This document shows positions 35,041-43,350 of a stretch of 64,000 nt of DNA, one piece after another; positions within the stretch are counted from its first letter, which is position 1, and every line of letters begins with the position of its first letter. The notes below the pieces were generated by a model, which saw only the letters and a program-made list of their open reading frames with translations, had not been told where the DNA came from and did not search any database. This DNA comes from Myxococcus guangdongensis (GTDB lineage: Bacteria; Myxococcota; Myxococcia; Myxococcales; Myxococcaceae), in NCBI RefSeq assembly GCF_024198255.1, contig NZ_JAJVKW010000006.1, positions 186,001 through 250,000 on the forward strand. The letters run 5' to 3'. The translations under genes and the position numbers were made by a program.

Positions 35041-35891
35041 GCGCGCATGAGCCGACGCTTGGGGAGGTGAGCGCCACGGATGCGGGCTGGCGCTTCGAGC
35101 GCGGGGTCGACATCCGCACGGACCCCTATCTCTTGGACCATGTCGTCGAAGGCGCGCCAGTGTTCCCCGCCGCGTATCTGGTGGGACTGATGACGCAGGC
35201 GGCGCATCGGATGCAGCCGGAGCGGCAGGTGCTCGGCGTGCGTGACGTGCGCTTCGTGCAGGCGGCGCGCTTCAAGGACACCCGCGCGCTCCAGTTCTCC
35301 GTCACGGCGGAGGCCACGGAGTCGAATCGCGTCACGGTGGGCATCTCCTCCAGCATGGCACCGCCTCGTGAGGGCTTCCCTCGCATCCACAGGACGCACG
35401 CCTCGGGGGAGGTCCGGATGGGTGAGCGCTCCGAGTCGCCCGCGCGCTTCCAGTCCTTGGATTTCACCGAGGCCGAGCGCTACGAGGCGCTGTACCGGCT
35501 GCCTCGCGAGATTCAGCACGGGCCCACGTTCCTCGCGGGCTTGCGGTATCGGCGTCCCGCGCAAGACCAGCTCCTCGCCGTGGTCGCACCCCCGGGCCGC
35601 TCGGCGTCCGGATGGCAGGAGGACCCGAGTGCACCGGGCTGGCCCGCGTCCCTGCTCAACGCCATCCTCCATGTCGCGTTCTCGCTGGGCGTGTTGTGCC
35701 GCGAGCGGACGGTGCTCCCGCTGGAGCTCACGTCCGGTGAGCTGCACGCGATTCCGCGCGGAGAGGTCCAGGTGTTCGCGCGGAGGACTTCGGCCCACGA
35801 TGACCTGCAGACCTTCCACGTCGTCGCGTGGGACGAGCAGGGACGGCGGGTCGCGCTCTTCCGCGGGTTCTCCGTGCGGGAGGTTCCATGA
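35037..35891 (+). CDS. Stand-alone PKS dehydratase-like double hotdog protein
   Basis: 284 residues. The first hotdog has the dehydratase motif HVVEGAPVFP (H35); the second half contains REIQHGPTFLAGL and LLNAILHVAF, in which the catalytic Asp of the usual DAxxQ/H motif is Asn208. It may therefore be inactive, act on a narrow step, or bind acyl chains. Overlaps the PPTase gene and the next KS gene by 4 bp each (ATGA), so it is made in step with both. Confidence 0.78.
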   Translation: MSAHEPTLGEVSATDAGWRFERGVDIRTDPYLLDHVVEGAPVFPAAYLVGLMTQAAHRMQPERQVLGVRDVRFVQAARFKDTRALQFSVTAEATESNRVTVGISSSMAPPREGFPRIHRTHASGEVRMGERSESPARFQSLDFTEAERYEALYRLPREIQHGPTFLAGLRYRRPAQDQLLAVVAPPGRSASGWQEDPSAPGWPASLLNAILHVAFSLGVLCRERTVLPLELTSGELHAIPRGEVQVFARRTSAHDDLQTFHVVAWDEQGRRVALFRGFSVREVP

Positions 35892-38800
35892 GCGCTCCTC
35901 GCTTCAGACCTGTCGCCATCGTCGGTGTCGGCTGTGTCCTTCCGCGCGCGAACGACGTCGAGGCCTTCTGGACGCAGGTGACGACGGGGGCGTCGGCGCT
36001 GGGTGTGTTGAACGCGCGGGAGTTCCCGCCGGAGTGGTACTTCGCGGCGGACCGTTCGACGCCGGACCGCACGCACAGCCTCCACGGCGCGCTCGTGGAG
36101 GAGCCCCGACTGGACGCGAAGAAGTACCGGATTCCTCCCAAGGTGCTCCGGGACATGCACCGGATGCAGCTCGCGTTCATCGAGGCCACGGCGCAGGCGC
36201 TCGACGATGCGCGAGATGGGCTCGGCGCGGTGGCTCCGGAGCGCATCGGAATGGTGCTCGGCTCAATGGGCGGTGGGCTGCGCCCGGGCTCACGGGTGCA
36301 GGCCCGACTGGTGGACATGCTGCGCTCGTTGTCAGCGTCGACGACGTTGAACGCGCGTCACCCGGGACTCGCCTCCGAGCTGGCCGAGGTGCTCACCCGA
36401 CAGCTCGACTCGGAGCTCGCGGGCACCAGTGAGACGGAGGCGACCGCGTCCTTCAGCAGCATCTGGGCAGGGAGGGCCGCCAAGCTCTTCGACCTGCGCG
36501 GCCCGCACTTCGCCGTGGACGCCGGTTATGCCTCCACGCTCGCGGCGCTCCAGAGCGCCAGTCAGCACCTCAACGCGGGCGACTGTGACGCGGTGGTGGT
36601 GGCGGGATGCAGCCAGTTGCTGACGCCGCATGACCTGGTCGCGTTCAGCAAGCTGGGCGGCCTGGGCACCACCGTGCTGGCGCCGTTCGACCGTCGTTCG
36701 AGCGGCACGCTGCTGGGCGAGGGCGTCGGGGTGTTCGTCCTGCGCCGCCTGGACGACGCGGTGACGACGGGGACGAAGGTCCACGCGGTCATCCGGGGCA
36801 TCGGCGCGGCGTCCGAGGGACAGGGCCCATCGCTGGTGGTGCCGGACTCGAAGGGGCAGGTGCTCGCGATGCGCCGGGCCTACGCCCAGGCGGGTTACGG
36901 GCCTCGTGACGTGCAGTACGTCGAGTGCCATGCGGCGGGGATTCCCAGCGAGGACGCGACGGAGTTCCAGAGCCTGCGCACGCTCTGGAAGGATGAAGCA
37001 GGCGCGGCTCCCGTCATGCTGGGCGGAGTCAAGGAGCTGACGGGACACCTCCAGGCCGCCTCGGGCGCGGCGGGGTTGCTCAAGGCCACATTGGCGCTGA
37101 GCCGTCAGGTGCTGCCTCCGCAGCGCTCGTTCCAGGAGGGCGCCGAAGGCATCTCGCTGGAAGGCACGCCCTTCTACTTCGCGAAGCAAGGCCTGCCCTG
37201 GCCGGCGGTGGCGGGTGGGCTGCGACGGGCTTGCGTCAGCGCGTTCGGCTTCGGCGGACTGAGCTTCCACCTGACGCTCGAGGAGTTCTCCTCGGACGTC
37301 CATTCGCGACTGGCGCGCACCCTGCCGCCTCCTCGGCCCTCCGAGCCGGTGGCCATCGTGGGGCTGGGCGGCGTGTTCCCCGGCGCCGCGAACGTGGAGC
37401 AGCTCTGGAGCAACCTGCTCACGAAGCGCTGCGCGATTGGCGCGATGCCTCCGGAGCGAGCGGAGACCGCGCGCTACCTGGACCCCACGCGCAAGAGCAA
37501 GGCCCGGCCCTACACGAACCTCGTGGGCACCATCGTCGACGGGAGCTGGCCCCAGGAGCAGGTCCGCATCCCCGCCGAGGTCGCGGCGCAGATTGACCGG
37601 GGGCAGAGCTGGACGATGCGGGCCGCGTTGCAGGCGCTCGAGGACACGGCGGCGGTCGACCCGAAGCGCGTGGGTATCGCGATGGGCTACATGCCTCCCC
37701 TGGAGCGCGAGTTCCAGGCGCAGGCGCGCGTGTACTACGCCGAGTTCGACGGCCGATTGGCCGAGCACCTGCGTCAGCGCGGCATCGACGACGCGACGGC
37801 GGCGCTCATCCGCGGCGAGGTGGAGCGGGACTACAAGAAGGACCTGCCCCCCATCACCGAGCAGACGTTGCCCGGCTACCTGGGCAGCCTCGCGGTCGGA
37901 CGTGTCGCGCATCACCTGGGCTTCCAGGGACCGGCGATGATGGTGGAGTCCGCGTGTGCCTCCAGCCTCGCGGCGGTGGAGTTGGGCGCGCAGCTGCTGA
38001 GCACGAGGGAGTGTGACCTGGTGCTCGCGGGCGGCATGTATGCGTCGCTCGGTGTGGATGGGTTGGTCCAGTGGTGCTCGTTCGGAGGACTGTCCCAGAG
38101 CGGCTCGTTCCCCTTCGATGCACGCGCGGATGGCTACGTGACGAGCGAGGGCGCCGCGATGCTCGCGCTCAAGCGGCTCTCCGACGCGGAGGCCGCAGGG
38201 GACCGCGTCTATGCCGTGATTCGCGCCGTGGCGGGGGCGACGGACCCGAAGAGCGCCTCCATCTGGGCGCCGTCCTCGGAGGGACAGGTCCAGGCCGTGC
38301 GTCGCGCCGTGGAGAAGGCGGGCGTCTCGCCGGATGAGCTCCAGTACCTGGAGGGCCATGGCACGGGGACACCCGTGGGAGACCCGGTCGAGGTGGAGAC
38401 GTACCGCGCCGTCTACGGACAGGGGCGAGCGGGGAAGCAGGTGCTGCTGGGCTCCATCAAGTCGAACCTGGGCCACCTGAACTCAGGAGCCGGAGCGGTG
38501 TCGTTGCTCAAGGTCGCGCTCGCGCTGCACCGCGGGCAGGTTCCTCCCAACGTGGGCTTCGCGACGCCCAACCCGGCCATCCCATGGCGGGAGCTGCCCT
38601 TCCGCGTGCCGACCGACATCGTGCCCTGGACGGCCTCGGAGGAGGGCCCGCGTCGCGCTGGCGTCACTTCTCTGGGCCTGGGCGGCACCAGCTACCACGC
38701 CGTCGTGGAGGAGTTCTCTCCTCGCGAGTCGCGGCCGCGCCTGGAGGCTGGGTTGCTCACGCGACGGGGGGCGTGGGTGTTTCCGCATCGAGGCGCACGC

Positions 38801-39496
38801 AGCGAGGTGATGCTGCGCGACCTGTCGGCGCGGTTTCCTTCCGTGAAGGAGACGCTCACGGAGGTTGGCTCCGCCTTCGAGTCGCTGACGGGACAGCCGC
38901 TCCACGCGGCCTCGAAGGCCGAGGACACCTTCGTCACCGACGTGGCCGAGGTGCTGGCGGGCGTGGCGTACTTCCGCCTCCTGCGCTCGTACGGGCTTCG
39001 GGTCGATGTCCTGTTGGGGGAGGGGACGGGCGAGTACAGCGCCCTGGTCGCGAGCGGGATGCTCTCCATGAAGGACGCGCTGGGGGCGCTGCACCTGCGT
39101 GCCCGGCTCGGCGCGTCCGCCCACTCCGTCGAAGGGCTCCAGCAGCTTCGGGCTGAGCTGTCCCGCTTCACGTGGAGGGCTCCCACGGTCGCGGTGCTCT
39201 CCGCCATCCATGGTCGCTACTACGAGGCTCCGCTCCCCGAGGCGTTCCTCACCCGGCACCTCGCCCTGCTGGACACGCAGCCGTCCCGGCTGGGGCCGCA
39301 CGTGCGCCGCCTCCATGACGACGGCGTCCGCGTCTTCCTCGAGGCTGGCACCGGCGAGTCGCTCGGGGCGTGTCTCCAGGCGCTTCCAGACGTGGTCCGA
39401 CTGGGGCACCCGGCCTCGGCGGGTGAAGTCGCGCGTTTCCATCGCCTCCTGGCGTTCAGTGATGTCCACCGCTTGCTCAACGAGTCCGTGAGATGA
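35888..39496 (+). CDS. PUFA-type PKS subunit: KS(degenerate)-KS-AT(remnant)
   Basis: 1202 residues, paralogous to the first operon protein along its whole length. KS1 (~8-470) has Tyr214 at the Cys position (VDAGYASTLAA) and altered but His-containing motifs (VECHAAGIP, ELTGH). KS2 (~487-941) is intact: VESACASSLAA (C690), EGHGTGTP and KSNLGHLNSG. The C-terminal AT (~960-1185) is shortened by about 75 residues relative to the paralogue and its nucleophile elbow reads GEGTGEY, with Gly1046 where Ser should be; an AHS remains near the His position. The AT is almost certainly catalytically dead. Overlaps both neighbours by 4 bp. Confidence 0.86.
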   Translation: MSAPRFRPVAIVGVGCVLPRANDVEAFWTQVTTGASALGVLNAREFPPEWYFAADRSTPDRTHSLHGALVEEPRLDAKKYRIPPKVLRDMHRMQLAFIEATAQALDDARDGLGAVAPERIGMVLGSMGGGLRPGSRVQARLVDMLRSLSASTTLNARHPGLASELAEVLTRQLDSELAGTSETEATASFSSIWAGRAAKLFDLRGPHFAVDAGYASTLAALQSASQHLNAGDCDAVVVAGCSQLLTPHDLVAFSKLGGLGTTVLAPFDRRSSGTLLGEGVGVFVLRRLDDAVTTGTKVHAVIRGIGAASEGQGPSLVVPDSKGQVLAMRRAYAQAGYGPRDVQYVECHAAGIPSEDATEFQSLRTLWKDEAGAAPVMLGGVKELTGHLQAASGAAGLLKATLALSRQVLPPQRSFQEGAEGISLEGTPFYFAKQGLPWPAVAGGLRRACVSAFGFGGLSFHLTLEEFSSDVHSRLARTLPPPRPSEPVAIVGLGGVFPGAANVEQLWSNLLTKRCAIGAMPPERAETARYLDPTRKSKARPYTNLVGTIVDGSWPQEQVRIPAEVAAQIDRGQSWTMRAALQALEDTAAVDPKRVGIAMGYMPPLEREFQAQARVYYAEFDGRLAEHLRQRGIDDATAALIRGEVERDYKKDLPPITEQTLPGYLGSLAVGRVAHHLGFQGPAMMVESACASSLAAVELGAQLLSTRECDLVLAGGMYASLGVDGLVQWCSFGGLSQSGSFPFDARADGYVTSEGAAMLALKRLSDAEAAGDRVYAVIRAVAGATDPKSASIWAPSSEGQVQAVRRAVEKAGVSPDELQYLEGHGTGTPVGDPVEVETYRAVYGQGRAGKQVLLGSIKSNLGHLNSGAGAVSLLKVALALHRGQVPPNVGFATPNPAIPWRELPFRVPTDIVPWTASEEGPRRAGVTSLGLGGTSYHAVVEEFSPRESRPRLEAGLLTRRGAWVFPHRGARSEVMLRDLSARFPSVKETLTEVGSAFESLTGQPLHAASKAEDTFVTDVAEVLAGVAYFRLLRSYGLRVDVLLGEGTGEYSALVASGMLSMKDALGALHLRARLGASAHSVEGLQQLRAELSRFTWRAPTVAVLSAIHGRYYEAPLPEAFLTRHLALLDTQPSRLGPHVRRLHDDGVRVFLEAGTGESLGACLQALPDVVRLGHPASAGEVARFHRLLAFSDVHRLLNESVR

Positions 39497-42400
39497 CTTC
39501 GCACCCGCAGTCCGCCATCAGAAAGTCCACGCCCATCGCCATCATCGGGGCCTCGTGCATGGTGGCGGGGACTGAAACACCCGAGCAGCTCTGGCAATAC
39601 ATCGTCGCGGGGACGCCCCGGTTCGCGCAGGTGCCCGAGTCGCGCTTCAAGTGGCAGAGCTTCTACAGCCAGGACGCGTCCGACACGGAGAAGGGCGAGG
39701 TGTGGAGGGCGTCCTTCTTCGGTGAGCTGGAGCTGCCCTGGCGTGAGTACAAGGTCGGGCCGAAGATGCTCGATGAGCTGCACCGGTGCGAGCTGTACAC
39801 CGTGGAGGCCATCCGTCGCGCGCTGGCGGATGCGCGCCTGCTGGAGCGTGAGTTCGCCCGGGAGCGGACCGCCGTCATCATGGGCGGCTCGGAGATGGGC
39901 TACGACTCGCGCATCACCCATCCGTTCCTCTGGCACCTGCCGCAGTTGATGGAGGCCATCCAGAAGGCCGTCGATGACTCGGGGCTCCCCGAGGAGGCGC
40001 GCCGTCGCATCCTGGAGTCCTCGGAGAAGACGTTCCGCGAGGTCAGCCACCGCGAGTTCACCCGAGGCACCGTGTCGGGCATGAGCCTGGCCCTGGGCCG
40101 CGCCTGCTCGCTGTTCGACTTGAAGGGCCCGCACTTCGTCGTCAACTCCGCGTGCTCGTCCGTGCTCCTGGGGTTGGAGAGCGCGGTCAACGGGCTCTCG
40201 CTGGGGGACTACGACGTCGCGCTGGTGGGAGGCACCAGCCCGTACCTGACGCCCGCGCCCTTCGTCACCTTCGAGCGCATGCGCCTGCTCACGCGCGAGG
40301 CGCAGCCCCGGCCCTTCGACGCCAACGCCTCCGGGACGCTGCTGGGTGAGGGCACGGGCTTCTTCGTGCTGCGGCGGCTCGAGGATGCGCTGAAGCAGGG
40401 CGACTCCATCCTCGGGGTCATCCGCGGCATCAGCGGCGCGAACGATGGCCGTCGGGGCGCGTTGATCAGCCCGCCCGTGGAGGCGCAGGTCACCGCGGCC
40501 CAGCGGGCCTACGAGCTGGCGGGATACGCCCCCGAGTCCGTGCAGTACCTGGAGTGCCACGCCAACGGCGTGGAGTTCCTGGAGGCCTCCGAGCTGACCG
40601 CCATGGGCAAGGTGTTCAGCAACCATGCGCCCGGCGGTCTCACGCTGGGCTCGACGAAGAACATGGTGGGCTACCTGCTGTCGGCCTCCACGCTGCCCGG
40701 CATCGTCCGCACGCTGATGGCGCTCAAGCACCAGACGCTGCCGGCCCAGGCGCACGTGCGCGAGCCGCGGGACGAGCTGCGTGTGGAGGGCGCGCCGTTC
40801 CAGGTGCGCTCGCGGCCCGTGCCGTGGATGGCGCCCGCTGGCGGAGTCCCGCGTCGCGCCGGAATCAACTCCCTGGCGATGGGAGGACAGGCCTACCACC
40901 TCACGCTGGAGGAGTACCTGCCCGAGTACCACGCGCAGCTCGTGGCGAGCCTCGGTCCCCCGCCGAAGCGGGAGCCTGTCGCCGTCGTCGCGTATGGCGC
41001 CCTCGCGCCCGGTGCGCACAACAGCGACACGTTCTTCGAGAACGTGATGGCGAAGCAGGACTCCATCATCCGGATTCCGAAGGAGCGGTTCGACATCGAC
41101 CGGTACTTCGGGCCCGAGGGTGTGACGGGGAAGATCTACTGCCCGCTCGGCGGCTTCGTCGAGGACTTCACCTTCGACGAGAAGGCGTTCCTCATCCCGC
41201 CGACGCTGGCCGTCCAGTTGGACCGCTCGCACGTCTTCGCGCTGACGGTCGCCGCGGAGGCGCTCCGCAAGACGACGGCGCCCCAGAAGGCACCGAAGCG
41301 GACGGCCGTCTTCATGGCGGACATGCCCGGCCGCCTGCGTGAGCGCGAGGTGGAGCTGCGCATCGCCTACACGGAGATGGATGGGCTGTTCCGCCGCGTG
41401 CTCCAGGAGAGCGGGCTGGCCGCTGGCGCCGTCGATGGGCTCGCCCGTCGCGCGGAGGGGAACTTCAAGGCGCACATGGCGCCCATGACGCCGTATACGC
41501 ACGCGGGCTACGCAGGCAGCTCGGAGGCCACGCTCATCGCCCACGTGTATGGGTTCAAGGGCGCCACGGGCATCTACGAGAGCACCTGTGCGTCCTCGCT
41601 GGCCGCCATCGAGGCGGGCGTGGCGAACCTCCAGTTGGATTTGGCGGACGTCGTGCTCGCGGGCGGCTCCTTCGCGGACCTGGCGCCGGAGCTGTACGCC
41701 ATCAACTGCACCTTCCGGGGCATGAGCGGAACCGGGAGCCGCCCCTTCGACGCGGACGCGTCCGGGTTCATCCCCGGAGAGGGCGCGGGCGTCGTCGTGC
41801 TCAAGCGATTGAAGGACGCGGAGCGGGATGGAGACACCATCCTCGGGCTCATCAAGGGCATCGGCTCGTCGAGTGACGGCAAGGGCAAGTCGCTGCTCGC
41901 GCCCAACCCCGTGGGCCAGGAGCTGGCGGTCCGCCGCGCGCTCGAGCGCGCCGACGTCTCACCCGCGTCCATCCAGTACATCGAGTGCCACGGCACGGCG
42001 ACCCCCGTGGGGGACTTCACCGAAATCTCCACCTACTCGCAGGTGATGCAGGGGCGCGCGCCGGGCTCGGTGGGCATCGGCTCGGTGAAGTCGATGATTG
42101 GCCATCTGCACTCGGCGGCGGGTGTCATCAACCTGGTCAAGGTCCTGAAGAGCCTGGAGCACAAGGTGATGCCGCCGCAGCTCCACTGTGAGCGCCCCAA
42201 TCCCGACATCGCGTGGGACACGGTGCCCTTCCAGGTCATCACCGAGCCTCGTGCCTGGGCTCCTCCCGAGGATGGAGGTCCACGTCGGGCGGGCGTCAGC
42301 GCCTTCGGCATGGGCGGGACGAACTACCACCTCGTGGTGGAGGAGTACCGGGGGCGGCAGGACGACGAGGCGCTGAGCCCTGAGACCTTCCCGATGGTGG

Positions 42401-43335
42401 GCGCCGTGCTGGAGCGCACGGAGACTTCGCTGACCGCGCTGCGCGAGCTGCGATTGGAGACGGACCCTTACCTGCGTGAGCACAAGGTGAACGGCGTCGC
42501 CGTGCTGCCGGGTACCTTCGGGATGGAGCTGATGGCCGAGGCGGCCTTGTTGCTGCGACCCGGGCTCCAGGTGAGGGGATTGGAGTCGGTCCGCTACCAC
42601 CAGGCCGCGAAGGTGTGGGAGGGCCGGAGCACGCGGCTGCTCGTCGATGCGCGGACGGGCGTCCTGGATGCGCACGGGCGCGTGGCGGTGACGGTCCAGG
42701 TGGACATGGAGCTGAGGCCGCGCGCGGACCTGCCACCCCTGCGACGCAAGCTCTACACCGGCACGGTGCTGCTCGGCGCGCGGCGGGACGTGGCCGACGT
42801 GACGGTGGAGGCCGGCGCGGCGGCGCTCTTCACGGCGGAAGGACGTCAGGACTTCGGTCCGTTCTACAACCAGGGCGAGGAGGCCTACCTGGGGCCTCGC
42901 ATGCAGGGCTGCCGTCAGCTGCGGTTCGTGTCGGCCACGCAGCAGGCGGCGTGGGTGAAGGAAGTGGGGACGAGCGACCTCTTCTCGTTCACGAGCACTC
43001 CGCGTCTGCGGGTGTCGCCGCTCGCGCTCGATGCCATCAACCACGCGGCGGGGATGACGGCGTACTACTCGCTGGAGTCGCTGGTCCTCCCGGATGGGGC
43101 CGACAGCCTGCGGCTCCATGCTCCGCTCCCGCAGGGTGAGGAGGTCGCCGTCCTCAGCACGTACCTGGGGACCCAGGAGGGCATCGCCAGGCTGCGCGTC
43201 GTCGCCTTCCATCCCCGGACTCACCAGGTCTACGTCGAGATCGAGGGGCTGCGCTTCAGCGTGCTGGGGCACCTGGGCCCGGTGCTCAAGCCCTTCCTCG
43301 ATGGTCGTCAGAAAGGAATGTCGGGACGGGTGTAG
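39493..43335 (+). CDS. PUFA-type PKS subunit: KS-KS-DH
   Basis: 1280 residues. KS1 (~14-485) keeps Cys (VNSACSSVLLG, C221) and the first His (LECHANGV) but the second His motif reads KNMVGYLLS, with Tyr394 instead of His. KS2 (~494-950) is intact: YESTCASSLAA (C699), ECHGTATP and SMIGHLHSAAG. A dehydratase follows (~975-1270) with HKVNGVAVLP (H997) and LDAINH (D1180). Among the four didomain proteins this is the only one whose first KS retains the nucleophile. Last of the KS proteins, 15 bp before the membrane acyltransferase. Confidence 0.86.
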   Translation: MTSHPQSAIRKSTPIAIIGASCMVAGTETPEQLWQYIVAGTPRFAQVPESRFKWQSFYSQDASDTEKGEVWRASFFGELELPWREYKVGPKMLDELHRCELYTVEAIRRALADARLLEREFARERTAVIMGGSEMGYDSRITHPFLWHLPQLMEAIQKAVDDSGLPEEARRRILESSEKTFREVSHREFTRGTVSGMSLALGRACSLFDLKGPHFVVNSACSSVLLGLESAVNGLSLGDYDVALVGGTSPYLTPAPFVTFERMRLLTREAQPRPFDANASGTLLGEGTGFFVLRRLEDALKQGDSILGVIRGISGANDGRRGALISPPVEAQVTAAQRAYELAGYAPESVQYLECHANGVEFLEASELTAMGKVFSNHAPGGLTLGSTKNMVGYLLSASTLPGIVRTLMALKHQTLPAQAHVREPRDELRVEGAPFQVRSRPVPWMAPAGGVPRRAGINSLAMGGQAYHLTLEEYLPEYHAQLVASLGPPPKREPVAVVAYGALAPGAHNSDTFFENVMAKQDSIIRIPKERFDIDRYFGPEGVTGKIYCPLGGFVEDFTFDEKAFLIPPTLAVQLDRSHVFALTVAAEALRKTTAPQKAPKRTAVFMADMPGRLREREVELRIAYTEMDGLFRRVLQESGLAAGAVDGLARRAEGNFKAHMAPMTPYTHAGYAGSSEATLIAHVYGFKGATGIYESTCASSLAAIEAGVANLQLDLADVVLAGGSFADLAPELYAINCTFRGMSGTGSRPFDADASGFIPGEGAGVVVLKRLKDAERDGDTILGLIKGIGSSSDGKGKSLLAPNPVGQELAVRRALERADVSPASIQYIECHGTATPVGDFTEISTYSQVMQGRAPGSVGIGSVKSMIGHLHSAAGVINLVKVLKSLEHKVMPPQLHCERPNPDIAWDTVPFQVITEPRAWAPPEDGGPRRAGVSAFGMGGTNYHLVVEEYRGRQDDEALSPETFPMVGAVLERTETSLTALRELRLETDPYLREHKVNGVAVLPGTFGMELMAEAALLLRPGLQVRGLESVRYHQAAKVWEGRSTRLLVDARTGVLDAHGRVAVTVQVDMELRPRADLPPLRRKLYTGTVLLGARRDVADVTVEAGAAALFTAEGRQDFGPFYNQGEEAYLGPRMQGCRQLRFVSATQQAAWVKEVGTSDLFSFTSTPRLRVSPLALDAINHAAGMTAYYSLESLVLPDGADSLRLHAPLPQGEEVAVLSTYLGTQEGIARLRVVAFHPRTHQVYVEIEGLRFSVLGHLGPVLKPFLDGRQKGMSGRV

Positions 43336-43350
43336 CCCCACGGCTCCGTC

